Source of the DNA: Epiperipatus broadwayi | Lineage: Eukaryota > Onychophora > Udeonychophora > Euonychophora > Peripatidae | Length of the DNA stretch: 64,000 nt | Reading direction: 5' to 3' | NCBI GenBank assembly: GCA_028023455.1 | Contig: JAQFVV010000036.1 | Span: 8,369,576-8,433,575, forward strand | Shown: positions 10,878-21,960 of the stretch, one piece after another | Position numbering within the stretch: the first letter of the stretch is position 1 | Layout of the letters: each line of letters opens with the position of its first letter | Program-made: the position numbers and the translations under genes | Notes under the pieces: model-generated | Told to the model about the DNA's origin: nothing | Databases searched by the model: none | What the model saw: the letters and a program-made list of their open reading frames with translations, nothing else

Positions 10878-12110
10878 GTGACATTTTTACAGAAAACACT
10901 GGATTTCCACCAACCAAGAGAACAAGCTGGATTTAAAAGTGGTTTTAGTACAATAGATCATATCCAGGTATTGAGAGAAATTATAGAAAGAACAAATGAG
11001 TATGAGTTGCCATTATGCTTAGGATTTGTAGACTATGAAAAGGCGTTTGATTCTATAAACATTTCTTCAGTGATTAAAGCATTGGATCATCAAGGTGTAG
11101 ATCCAGGATATTGTCCTATTTTGAAGAATAGTTATAAAAATTCAACAGCAACAATTAGATTACATAATGATAGTAGGAAGATCAACATTGAAAAGGGTGT
11201 AAGACAGGGTGACTCCATATCTCCAAAACTTTTTACAGCAGTCCTGCAAAAAGTATTTTGTGGATTAAAATGGGAAGCTAAAGGAGTGTAAGTAAATGGA
11301 GATTATTTAAGTCATTTAGATTTTGCAGATGATGTAGTTGTTTTTGCAAATAATGCTTTAGAGCTACAGGAAATGTTGCAGGAGTTATCAGATGAAAGTA
11401 GGAAAGTAGGACTAAAAATAAATGTTAAAAAGACTAAAGTAATGTTTAATAGATTTTCTCAAAATATTAAAATGAAGATTGATTATGATGAGTTAGAAGA
11501 AGTTAACAGTTACAAATACCTTGGTTAGATTATTAATACAGATGGAAATATAATGGATGAAATTAATCATAGAATTAAACTTGGTTGGAGTGCTTTTGGT
11601 AGAAATAATTTGATACTAAAAAGAAATATGCCTATGTGTTTGAAAAGGAAGGTTTTTAATAAATGTGTTTTGCCAGTTCTTACTTATGGATCTGAGACTT
11701 GGACACTTAATAGAAGAGCAATACAGAGACTTCAGACCACTCAAAGAAGTATGGAGAGATGCATGTTGGGAATAACAAGAAGGGATCGAAAACGTAATGT
11801 ATGGGTAAGAGAACATACAGGTGTTACTGACCTCATTGAAAAAATTAAAAGACTGAAGTGGAGTTGGGCTGGACATATTATTAGAAGAGATGATAACAGA
11901 TGGACAATTGAAATTTTAAACTGGATTCCAAGAGATTGTAAAAGACCCAGAAAGAGACCACATGTTAGATGGGTGGATGAAATAAGAAAGTGTGCAGGGG
12001 TGATGTGGAGAAAAGAAGCTAAAGATAGGAAAAGATGGATTGAACTTGGAGAGACCTTCATCCTGCAGTGGATTGATAATGGTTGATGATGTTGATGACT
12101 TCAAAGCACA
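10878..12110 (+). pseudogene. RTE-like LINE, 5'-truncated copy (copy 1)
   Basis: Reverse transcriptase from mid-domain to the C-terminus is readable. It runs through QAGFKSGFST, VDYEKAFDSI (motif A), GVRQGDSISP (motif B), the catalytic FADD at 11322-11333, LTYGSETWTL, and a tail with AGHIIRRDDNRW and RPHVRW. The tail and the short TGATGATGTTGATGA-type 3' end are characteristic of RTE-clade elements in invertebrates. Two in-frame stops (11289-11291 and 11526-11528) make it non-functional, but the catalytic residues survive. The endonuclease and the first part of RT are absent, as expected of 5' truncation. It is very similar to the minus-strand copy at 18.8-21.96 kb. Confidence 0.9.
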
Positions 12111-13900
12111 ATTTTTAAATGGTTAATTTTTGATTATAATTAACCTTAAAAGATAGTAGTATTTATAGGCAGTCTATTAATTCTTAAATAATATATACAC
12201 AAAGTGTAGACAGCAGAGACATATTCCCTTTTACTGCTTGATAATGTATGCAAAAATAGTCAAAAGCTTCAAACATATAATAGAGTTTTATATACAAAAG
12301 GTATAAGGAAAGAATACTTGCCTTCAAAAACAATTCTTTTCATCTATTCCAGACCATACCCTGTAAGCTGGAGTAATCAATGACTTGTAGATAGTTATAT
12401 TGAATTCAAATTTTCATACTTCTTTTTAGCATATGATGTTTAATAAGTAGTCGATTAGATATAATTATTTTATGCATTTAATTGAATTTTATGCTATCGA
12501 GCTAATAGTTCGAAAAAATTGCCAGCAATTCTAAAATTTAATGAGCTTAACTTTATGCTAAAGTCAGATATCTTCATCTGACATTTTTATTTAATACCAA
12601 CAAAAAGAATACCCATTTTCTGACAACTTTTAAAATAATCTTTTCTGGATAGTTGACGTACTTTACAATTTGTAAAAGCTATCTACTGTAAGTTTGAGTA
12701 AATAATGAAGACTAGATGGTGGTAGTTTTATTACACCCCCATTTCTAGACTTTATTATTTAGAACTTAGGATTCAGAACATTAATATAAAAGCACTATCA
12801 TTTAGTGTTTGTTGATTACTCAAGTTTGCGATAGATGGCTCTTAAATAGATGAAAGTAAACTCATAAAAACACATATTAAAAGCAAACAGAAATCAACAT
12901 ATACTGCTTTGTAAAAAAAAAAAAAGAATAGAAATTTGGAAATACAAAGTATCATATTGAGATAAGTTCACAGAAAGTGTTTAACTAATAAAAAGAGAAG
13001 TATTCCATCTCAAGTATAAATTAAGGTATAAAGTTATAACAAAAAACACACAGAAAATCTACGGGTTAAGGCATTAAACTAAGATTTATAACACATCGCA
13101 AAAAAATAGCAATAAATATGCAATTTAAATTATTAAATTATAATTGTATATATTGCCTAGGAAAAAAAGATTAGTTCGAAAATTTGAATATAATATTACA
13201 TAAAGAGTAAATACAATAGAGGAACCATTTTTCATAGCTAGCTTAAAACAAAAGTAAATGTCTGATCACAAAAATCTGATTAAACTTTACCAAATGTGAA
13301 GTTTATTCTCTGTCTTTTAGCTTATCTGTAGAATAATGTCCAGTAATATTAAAACCAAAATGTTGAGGTTGTATTATCATCATTAATTATTGCTGCTACA
13401 GTTTTCTGAAATAAGTGGTAAAACAAATGATATCTTTTTTAAAAATCCTATATACTACAGAATGCAATTAAAATCATCAAACAAAAATAACAGAAGGGTT
13501 TAAAATGAATTAATTCCAATAATTCGTTTTTTATAGAGTGTATTGAATATACTAAGCAGATCACAATAGTCTCTTAAATCGGATCTCATATTTTAAAAAT
13601 ACGTTCAATGTAGTGCTATCAATGCTGCATATAAAGTCCTCTGAAAAAAGTTGTGAATGGTCATGGTGGAATAAAATCAAGCCTAAGTTATCATTATTTC
13701 TTCTAAGGCAAAAACATCAGTGGCCATTTTTTATATAAATTTACTTTGAAACGAGCAGTGGAATACATCATAGGAGAGAATCAACCACTTAAGATTCAAG
13801 ACATCTGTTTAAACCTATTAGAAACATTGACTGAATTTGCTAAAAGTCTGCTTAAACAAAAAATAGCACGGATATAAATAGATACAATCAATTACTACCC
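12111..13900. other. Non-coding, nothing recognised
   Basis: A long AT-rich tract with no ORF above background and no recognised repeat or RNA gene. It could be intergenic, or intronic to the 15.2-16.3 kb gene if that gene continues towards lower coordinates. Confidence 0.5.
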
Positions 13901-13907
13901 ATTAATA

Positions 13908-13986
13908 CATCAAGCTGACAATAAATGGCGCTAAAGTAGACTGAGAACCATCAAGCTGACAATAGATGGCGCTAAAGTAGACTGAT
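13908..13986. repeat. Two-copy direct repeat with GGCGCTAAAG core
   Basis: CATCAAGCTGACAAT, then ATGGCGCTAAAGTAGACTGA, occurs twice in tandem (13908-13947 and 13949-13986) with one substitution. It is a small minisatellite-type duplication. Confidence 0.85.
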
Positions 13987-13989
13987 AAC

Positions 13990-14846
13990 AATTATTTCAG
14001 AAAGCTATGCTTAGATTAAACAAAAACAATATGTGATTTTTTTATTGGTAATTAGGAGACCTGGTAATGGTATAAAAGATTCATTGAATTAACATTTTTG
14101 TGAATAAACACACAGGCATATAATATATATACTTCCAAAAATAAATAAATAAAAATAATTAAAATATTAGTTGTTCCCACTGAAAATGACTAATGGAATT
14201 TCGGCCTAAGATATTTTACCGTTTGAGTCCAGCCATTCTACATTTTGCTAAGTTATACCCACTAAATGTTGCTAAGTCACACAGAGGTCAAAGCAAATAA
14301 ATAAGAGGATGACAATTAATAATAAACTTATTATGTCTATACATGTATATTTTATTAAGTTATAATTAAATGTACAAATTTAGAAATAATATTGATATTA
14401 CTAGAATACTCCAGAAAAGAAATAACTAATTGATATGCAGAAAAAAAAATTCAGGCTAATTTGCATGTTGATAAAAATCTTAGTTTATGCAAATTGGTAA
14501 AGTTGAAAAGATGAATTGAAAAAGGGAAAAAATAAATAGTGCAAAATTAAGAGTGCAAGAAAGAGTGCAACTAATGGTGTACTAAGTACTGATTTATGTT
14601 CTGTGGTCACTTTCTATTGTTCTGGAAATTAGTAAAGAGGAACTCTAGTTAAGAATCTAATTCGCCTATTTCAGAAATACGTGCGTGAGCAATAACGTGC
14701 TTACAAAATTACAGAGCTTAAGAGCCAATTGTTTATATTAAATCTCTACAGAGATATAAATTATAAAGTGATTTAAGTGATCCTATTTTCAACTAGCAAT
14801 CAGCCACTTAAATTACTAAATTTTACTAATAATATTATCATTGTCT
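13990..14846. other. Non-coding, nothing recognised
   Basis: AT-rich sequence with occasional moderately complex patches (about 14170-14290 and 14640-14720) that show no frame or repeat partner in the window. Confidence 0.5.
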
Positions 14847-14847
14847 T

Positions 14848-14960
14848 GCATTGGTGGTCGAGAGGTCAGCGCGACTGCCTTGCACTTGCAGGCAGTTACC
14901 CGGGTTGTGGGTTCGCGTCCCGGCCGATGCTATGACACTTAAAAAAATATATATATTATT
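14848..14960 (+). mobile_element. tRNA-derived SINE / tRNA-like sequence
   Basis: A tRNA cloverleaf is readable. Acceptor strands GCATTGG (14848-14854) and CCGATGC (14924-14930) pair fully. The D stem is GTCG/CGAC around an A-box-like AGAGGTCAGC. The anticodon stem is ACTGCCT/AGGCAGT with an oversized 9-nt loop. The T stem is CCGGG/CCCGG with a B-box-like GGTTCGCGTCC. The T loop carries about seven extra bases (TTGTGGG), so this is not a clean functional tRNA gene. An A-rich, AT-repeat tail follows. A related head lacking the D arm lies at 57020-57078 (-), which supports a dispersed SINE family. Confidence 0.65.
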
Positions 14961-15215
14961 ATTATCCAGAGTAAAAAAAAAAAACCTTTTGAATTTATAA
15001 GTAAACTTTGTTGTTGTTTTCTTTATTTATTATTAAAAATTATCCAGCTGCCAATTGATTGGTTGGCCCTGGATATATTAAAACTGCTACTAGTGATGAT
15101 CACGTGATATTGCTAAGTTTTTAATATAATATATACTTACCGCATTATCTCAGAGATTGAGTAAACAATAAAATACCTTAACAATAAAAATGCATCGGTT
15201 AACAATTTATTTTTT

Positions 15216-16307
15216 TCAGCAAACAACATTTACACCTTGTATACGCAATTCACAAGAAAGATTTTTACATTCTTTAGAAAACATGTCAAACAACTGACCA
15301 TCTGGACATATATGAGCAGCAAATTTTTCAGCATCATCATGATTACTGAAGTTAAACTTTATATACAAATCTTTTGGACTAGAAACACGCTCCAATCCAT
15401 ATCCAGAATATATAAACTCATTTAATCCACATTGGATATCACTTTCGTTTACTCCGTGGCACATGGCACAATATTTATTCCTGTACACTATAAACCAATC
15501 TTTGTTTGTAGTCACATAGCGGTATAGGGCTGCTGCGTTAACACATTTATCTGCCACCGTTTTATTAGACCATGACTTCGGACACGTGTCTACTAAATGA
15601 GGTTTACATGTTCGGTAACTGCTTTTATATTCGTCATTAGCTTCAGCCAAATAAACAGTGTTACACGATCTATTCCAGTTTCCTAATTCATCAGTATTAA
15701 TTATTTCCCACTGTTCTTTGTCCACATCGTAATAGAACTCTTGATAAATTTCACTGGTGTTATATTCGGCACTGGTGTTATATTCGGCACTGATGTTATA
15801 TTTGTTATATTCGGCTATAATACACATGTCAAAGGTTATCACCCAAGATTCTAAACTATTCCACGTGGTTATGTTATTGCATACAGCGCAAAAGAAGCTT
15901 TGGTAAGTAATGTTAGTTTGTCTATCAAACACTGGTAAGCTGTTAAACAATTTGGCTTGATATTTCAGTTTGGGAGCCTCACATTTCTCTCGAATTATAT
16001 CTTTGGGCCATGACAGCATACATCTATTTTTCACGAATATAGGCATATTCATCTGTATTTCTGGTAAGCAAGTATATTGGTTTTGTTCTCCCATTTGTTT
16101 TTCTTCAGCGTCATCACAACATTCCAAATATTCACCGCAGTTTAAATCACAGTAACAATTTCGTGTTTGAAAATCATTAGTACGAGGCATAATTATTCCT
16201 CCGCAGGAATCTCTCATTTTACATTCGTCTTCACTAGTTACGAAATTAAAAATAAAGCAAAGCACACTGGCAAATGTAATATAACAACCCTTAAATAATG
16301 AAAACAT
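15216..16307 (-). CDS. Secreted/ectodomain protein with somatomedin-B-like domain
   Basis: This 363-codon frame has a good eukaryotic coding look: balanced codons in an AT-rich setting. Residues 1-25 form a hydrophobic signal peptide. Cysteines 29, 35, 51, 53, 57, 63, 64 and 80 give the C-x-C-x3-C-x5-CC core of a somatomedin-B domain. After that come further cysteine pairs (for example FFCAVC near 141, and DTCPKSW and YCAMCHGV in the last third) and several N-glycosylation sequons. The organisation SMB, then a Cys-rich CPxxW region, resembles ectodomains of invertebrate adhesion/Mth-like receptors (family knowledge). No transmembrane segment follows before the TGA. A CAAG|GTGTAA donor-like site lies just before the stop, so this may be exon 1 of a longer receptor whose 7TM exons are not in view. 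An 18-bp in-frame repeat encodes AEYNTS units near residues 165-185. Confidence 0.75.
   Translation of the reverse strand: MFSLFKGCYITFASVLCFIFNFVTSEDECKMRDSCGGIIMPRTNDFQTRNCYCDLNCGEYLECCDDAEEKQMGEQNQYTCLPEIQMNMPIFVKNRCMLSWPKDIIREKCEAPKLKYQAKLFNSLPVFDRQTNITYQSFFCAVCNNITTWNSLESWVITFDMCIIAEYNKYNISAEYNTSAEYNTSEIYQEFYYDVDKEQWEIINTDELGNWNRSCNTVYLAEANDEYKSSYRTCKPHLVDTCPKSWSNKTVADKCVNAAALYRYVTTNKDWFIVYRNKYCAMCHGVNESDIQCGLNEFIYSGYGLERVSSPKDLYIKFNFSNHDDAEKFAAHICPDGQLFDMFSKECKNLSCELRIQGVNVVC
15756..15812 (-). repeat. In-frame 18-bp coding minisatellite
   Basis: Three near-identical 18-bp units (CACTGGTGTTATATTCGG on the plus strand) encode repeated AEYNTS/AEYNIS. Each unit adds an N-glycosylation sequon. 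The copies differ by single bases. They lie inside the ectodomain gene at 15216-16307, in a linker between cysteine clusters, where length changes would be tolerated. Confidence 0.8.
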
Positions 16308-17110
16308 TTTGATTACTAGTAGGCGTTTTAATTTTTATTTTCTTTCTTTTTATTGCAAATGAATAATCAAAGGAATTTACATTTTTCAAATATTTAATAG
16401 GTGTGTTTCGCATTCTGTCATAGAAAAAAGTAGAAAAACTGCAAATGTATTTACAAATTAAAATGATTATTAATGATAAGATTAATTATATAAAAATATG
16501 TCAAGAATTAAATGCGCTACGGTATCGTGAACAAATAAATGTAAACGGATATATAAACACATAATTTATATTAATATATAATTTATATTAATAATAAGAA
16601 ATGTGGACTTAATCAGTGAAGTATTGAATAGTTTCACGCTGTCATATCTAACCGCTTCAGCTTAACCTATTTATATAGAAGGTAGATTGAAGTAAAGAAG
16701 GGTTCCCCTCTTTTCAGCTTGTGGTTAAGACCTGTAGAGGTCCTTACTATCGCATTTTTACGCGCATATTCTTGAGGTTACAGCCTTAGTAAATATTATT
16801 TATTAATAATCTTCCTAAAATAATAAAAAAAATAACTGAAAAAAAAAAAGACTATATTTCTAGTAACAGATTGGACTTTAATTTACGAATTATTAGTTCT
16901 CTGATCATTCGCTCTATACTATTTTACTAAACCACAAAATGCTTTATGATAAATAGCACAAGGTCTCAAAATGATTATTAATTTTATCAAGCAAAAATAA
17001 TTGGTCAATTCAAGCGTTTATATATATTTTGAATGTTCATCACAAGTTATTTATATGTCTGTTGATCATTTCTCAGAGAAAACAGCCCCCCAAAAGCTGA
17101 ATATATTTAT
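16308..17110. other. Upstream region of the ectodomain gene
   Basis: This is the 5' flank of the minus-strand gene starting at 16307. It contains a moderately complex patch at 16640-16800 with a perfect short hairpin GACCT-GTAG-AGGTC (near 16729-16742) and an ACGCGC motif. I cannot identify a TATA box or initiator with confidence. The remainder is AT-rich. Confidence 0.4.
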
Positions 17111-17124
17111 ATTAAATTAATTTA

Positions 17125-17466
17125 AACAAGGCAAAACTCTCTCAATACAGTAGTGCCATCCTGCTAACCAGAGTAATCAATGGATGCCAGAAGGCTTGTG
17201 CATAAAATCCCTATCTAATGCCTACTCATCCAAGATCCCCAGACTAGTTTCTGGTTTGTGGCCTTCACCAGTTAGGAGCTTTGGATCTCAGCCTACTCAT
17301 CCCATATCCCCAGACTAGGATGAGTAGGCATTAGATAGAGATTTTATGCACAAGCCTTCTGGCATTCATTGATTACTCTGATTGTCACAGGGTGGCACTA
17401 CTGTATGGAGAGAGTTTTGTCTTGTTTATAAACAATTATGTGCTAGTATGAAGTGGTAATCATGTG
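17125..17466. mobile_element. Inverted dimer of the hammerhead repeat, 14-bp TSD
   Basis: The insert is bracketed by the exact direct repeat ATTAAATTAATTTA (17111-17124 and 17467-17480). The left half is a minus-strand unit and the right half a plus-strand piece of the family found at 23.7-24.6 and 49.9-51.05 kb. They share GCACAAGCCTTCTGGCAT and TAGTCTGGGGAT motifs. The minus unit holds a decayed hammerhead: CTGGTGA, stem II GGC/ACC-like, GAAAC, TAGTC, and the ATCCAA/TTGGAT outer helix. Head-to-head fragments with long TSDs are typical of Penelope-like insertions (family knowledge). Confidence 0.75.
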
Positions 17467-17480
17467 ATTAAATTAATTTA

Positions 17481-18565
17481 CAAAATAATCAGCAAGAGCA
17501 GAATTGTTCTGCAATGAAAATTGATTTAGAAAGATTTATCTCTGTAGTCTATTGTTTTTATGAAGAAAGGATTTGATGATGCAATATTGATAACTGTAAA
17601 ATGTTTTATGACAATGCATGTTACAGTGAAGTAGCAAACTAATGCATTGTTACCAATAATGGTGTTATACAATCAAGTATTTAAGCCTTATTATAAAACT
17701 ATGGCCATATTCCACACATGAATATGACATGAGTTGTCCGTAAATGATTTAATTGTAATGATTAGATTATTCAAAGAAATCAAATATGTTATGAACAGAT
17801 TTACTTTTTTATCCACATTGACATGACTCATTTTTATCAACCAACATTTAAACCATGGAACATATCAAATAGTTTAAGACATTTGACCATTTTAAACTTT
17901 TATATATCCAAACCAATATGATTTGGTAATTGGATAGCTAGCTATTAGTATCTAGCGAATAATGGTTTTAGATTAAACTGAAAGGAGAAGGCAGATGTGG
18001 GTTGTAAACTCCACAAATGTGTTCTCATTTTTATCACCTAACCAACTTTACCGACAGGACTTTTATTTCTCAATTGTTTATCAACTCTTATTTTGACAAT
18101 AAAAAGTATACTTTCAGTATAATATAGTTTTGTCTACTGGTAACAGGGAATGTCTTTATGTTTACAGTTGCTGTACATATGTAACTTTTAACACCCATTT
18201 AGTTTATATGATAATTTTATAATATTACTATTAGAATATTTAAAGACAATGGAAACTTTAAAATTTATTAATATCTAATCCAATAAGTACCACTTGACAC
18301 TCTCTTCAACTTACAGTTATTAATGATTTTCTAAGTCCAGTAGTTGAAATTTTGGTGACAAGCATGAATTAGGACATGCATGATTTAAAACATTCATCTA
18401 AATAATAAATATATTATATCTGTAATATAGGATTTAGCATTTTTATCACATGATAAATTAGAAAAAAAAGTACAGAGATAATTGATGCAAAAAAACTGGA
18501 CTTGTACTTTACTATCAAAGCACAAATATTAGTATATGTGGAGTGAAATAATAAGTGAAATAATG
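17481..18565. other. Non-coding, nothing recognised
   Basis: AT-rich sequence between the inverted hammerhead dimer and the LINE fragments. No supported frame, RNA gene or repeat was noticed. Confidence 0.5.
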
Positions 18566-18567
18566 AC

Positions 18568-18778
18568 ATGCCCCAACAAGTTCTCATTGTGATAAAAAAG
18601 GAAAGGATTTTTATATGGATGTACAAAAGGCTTTTGACCAATTCAAACAACATTTTAAAATTGTTAGGGGAGATTTTAATAGTAGAATTGGTAAACGACT
18701 GAATGGTTTAAGTCTTGTGGATAAATGGGGAAAAAAGTGAAGAAATGAGAGAGAACACAGGCATATGGAGTTGACATA
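18568..18778 (+). pseudogene. Fragment of RTE endonuclease, opposite orientation
   Basis: The plus strand encodes a piece reading FYMDVQKAFDQFKQHFKIV, then RGDFNSRIG. This is the same endonuclease segment found in the minus-strand copy near 21.2 kb. It abuts the 3' end of that copy (18785) in inverted orientation. This is what a twin-primed (inverted 5') insertion or a second fragment would leave. It is too short and interrupted to be active. Confidence 0.7.
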
Positions 18779-18784
18779 AATTAT

Positions 18785-21700
18785 CATCATCAACTATTAT
18801 CAATCCACTGCAGGATGGTCACTCCAAGTTAATCCATCTTTTTCTATCTTTAGCTTCTCTTCTCCACATCACCCCTGCACACTTTCTTATTTCATCCATC
18901 CATCTCACATGTGGTCTCTTTCTGTGTCTTTTACAATCTCTTGGAATCCAGTTCAAAATTTTAATGCTACATCTATTATCATCTCTTCTAACAATATGTC
19001 CAGCCCAACTCCACTTCAGCCTTTTAATTTTTTCAATTAGGTCAGTAACACTTGTTTGTTCTCTTACCCTTACATTGCGTTTTTGATCTCTTCTTGTTAT
19101 TCCCAACATGTATCTCTCCATACTCTTTTTAGTGGTCTGAAGTCTCTGTATTGCTCTTCTATTAAGTGTCCAAGTCTCAGATCCTTAAGTAAGAACTGGA
19201 AAAACACATTTATTAAAAACATTCCTTTTCAAACACATAGGCATATTTCCTTTTAGTATCAAGTTATTTCTACCAAAAGCAATCCAACCAAGTTTAATTC
19301 TATGATTAATTTCATCCATTATGTTTCCATCTGTAGTAATAATCTGACCAAGGTATTTGTAACTGTTAACTTCTTCTAACTCATCATAATCAATCTTTAT
19401 TTTCATATTTTGAGAAAATCTATTAAACATTACTTTAGTCTTTTTAACATTTATCTTTAATCCTACTTTCCTGCTTTCATCTGATAACTCCTGCAACATT
19501 TCCTGTAGCTCTAAAGCATTACTTGCAAAAACAACTACATCATCTGAAAAATCTAAATGACTTAAATAATCTCCATTTACTTTCACTCCTTTAGCTTCCC
19601 ATTTTAATCCATAAAATACTTCTTGCAGCACTGCTGTAAAAACTTTTGGAGATATGGAGTCATCCTGTCTTACATCCTTTTCAATGTTGATTTTCTACTA
19701 TTATTATATAATCTAATTGTTGCTGTTGCATGTTTATAAATATTCTTTAAAATATGACAATATCCTGGATCTACACCTTGATGATCCAATGCTTTAATCA
19801 CTGAAGAAATGTTTATAGAATCAAATGCCTTTTCATAATGTACAAATCCTAAGCATAATGGCAACTCATATTCATTTGTCCTTTCTATAACTTCTCTCAA
19901 TACCTGGATATAATCTATGCATAATGGCAACTCATATTCATTTGTCTTTTCTATAACTTCTCTCAATACCTGGATATAATCTACTGTACTAAAACCACTT
20001 TTAAATCCAGCTTGTTCTCTTGGTTGGTTGAAATCCAGTGTTTTCCGTAGACGTGTTGTAATTATCTTAGTAAAAATTTTGTATAAAACTGATAAAAGAC
20101 TGATAGGTCTGTAATTTCTAATATATTCTTTATCGTATTTTTTAAATATTAATATTAATACTACATTCTTCATATCATCTGGTACGTCTTTATCATTTAG
20201 ACATTTGGTATATAACTTTGCTAACATTTTTTCTATTTCTTCACCTTCTTTTAATATATCAATTATAATTCCATCATTACCTAGAGCCTTCCCTTTCTTC
20301 ATCAATTTAATTGCATGTCTCACTTCCACATTCAAAATTCTGGGCAATTCGGAAGATATAATAGATAAAGGAGGCACTTGTTCATTATTACTATATAATT
20401 CTTGATAAAAGTCTTCTATACATTTCATGATGTCATCTCTCTTTTTAGTAATAATGCCATCTTTTTTTCTTATTGCAAATATAAATTTCCTACGAATACC
20501 AAAATGTTGTTTTACACTCTTTAGACTTTTATTCTCTTCTTCAGCTTTCCTTGCTAGTTCACAATTATACTTTTTTTTATATCATTTTCAACTCTTTTCC
20601 GTATTATTTTACAAAATTTGAGATATTCAATCTTTTTTAAGGCATCATTGTTGTATATTTTTATATTCCTTCTTTTCTTCATAAATTCTCTAGTCTCAGT
20701 AGAAATTTTATTAGTCAATTGCTGCTTTTTTCTACCTGCTATCTTTGTTGCAGTTTTTAAAAGTGTATCAATTATTTTCCTATTAACGTCATTCAAATCT
20801 GAATCATTTTTGAAATCAACTAATACTTAAAAACGATTTGTAAGATCTAATTTACATTCATTAGAATGTTTCTGAAGATTAGGAATATCAACTGTAAATA
20901 TTGTTTTTATTAATAATTTTTGTGTCTCTAACATGTATCTTACATCTTACTAATCGCTTCCTGTGTTAAATTTATTAAGAACCTTACAATCTTGAAATAC
21001 ATATTTTCTGTTAGTCAAAATATAATCCAATTCTGTTGTACCTTCATTTGGATGCTTCCATGTCCATTTCCATTTAACATTTTCTATGTCCTCTCTCATT
21101 TCTATTACCATAACCAAAATTACCTACAGCATTTTCATCTTTCATTTGTTTCCCAATTCTAGCATTAAAGTCTCCCATAACAATTTTAAAATGTTGTTTA
21201 CTCTGATCAAAAGCCTTTTGTACATCCATATAAAAATCTTTTACTTCATCACTATGAGAACTTGTTGGGCATTAAACCTGAATTATCTACATTTGGTATC
21301 TGCTATTAAGTTGTAAAATTAATCTTGCCACTCTGTCCGATATACCATCAATCTCCACAATGTTATTCTTCCATTTTTTATTTATAATGAATCCTACTCC
21401 ACTTGTATTTCCAATATTTGTGCCTTTATAGTAAGGTATATGTCCACTTTTTAAAACAACTGTTTCTTTACCTTTTCTTCTAACTTCACAAAGTCCAATA
21501 ATGTCCCAATTAATATAAGACAGTTCTTTTTCTAATTCTTGCAATCTTCCTTCACTTGAAAGTCATCTGCAGTTGTAAGCACCTAAATAAAAAGTTGTCA
21601 TCAAATGGCAGCCTGAATCCACAATCAGGGGATTCTTAGCACCCTCTGCCTTCAGCCACCAACCATTGCCTTGGTTGGTGACTTTACAGTCTCCTGGGAA

Positions 21701-21960
21701 TTCATTTTTATCTGTCATGATTGTATATATTGGAAAAAATATTCTTAAACTCGGAGATAAAAAGCCAATAAACTCACCACGCTGGCTAATGCATGTTGGT
21801 TGAGCAGCCTATCCATGTTCGTATACTATATGAATAATCACATAGTAATAACAGCTGCAACGTCAAGAACGTATGGAGTAGACATTAGGAATTTTCCCTG
21901 CTCGGTTCCTTTCATGCCTCCAAGAGGAATCAAAGGGTCTCCTTTCAGTTAATAGCAAAC
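18785..21960 (-). mobile_element. RTE-like LINE, near-full-length dead copy (copy 2)
   Basis: Reading on the minus strand, the ORF opens with an ATG at 21718 and a short leader. The AP-type endonuclease follows (LGAYNCR, then WDIIGLCEVRRKG, GVGFIINKKW), then a lysine-rich linker and RT (KALGNDGI, NYRPISLLSVLYKIF, QAGFKSGFST, YEKAFDSI). The catalytic box is changed to FSDD (19539-19550), and the usual tail ends near 18820. Defects include a TGA in the endonuclease (21563-21565), frameshifts near 19680 and 20550, and a TAA near 19185. There is also an in-frame 66-bp duplication at 19853-19984. About 240 bp upstream of the ATG looks like 5' UTR. The 3' end on the plus strand begins with ATCATCATCAA, as RTE ends do. 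Confidence 0.9.
19853..19984 (-). repeat. 66-bp in-frame tandem duplication in RT
   Basis: Two copies of a 66-bp unit (starting GCATAATGGCAACTCATATT on the plus strand) encode a duplicated IQVLREVIEKTNEYELPLC-type segment, 22 residues each. It lies inside the RT fingers/palm of LINE copy 2. Copy 1 has this block once. The duplication would disrupt the fold, so it is another inactivating change. Confidence 0.9.

Noticed and set aside
11616-12104. Minus-strand ORFs opposite the LINE tail
   Set aside because: They are antisense shadows of the plus-strand RT C-terminal region.
14848-14930. Functional tRNA gene
   Set aside because: The anticodon loop has nine bases and the T loop about fourteen; both exceed the limits for a working nuclear tRNA.
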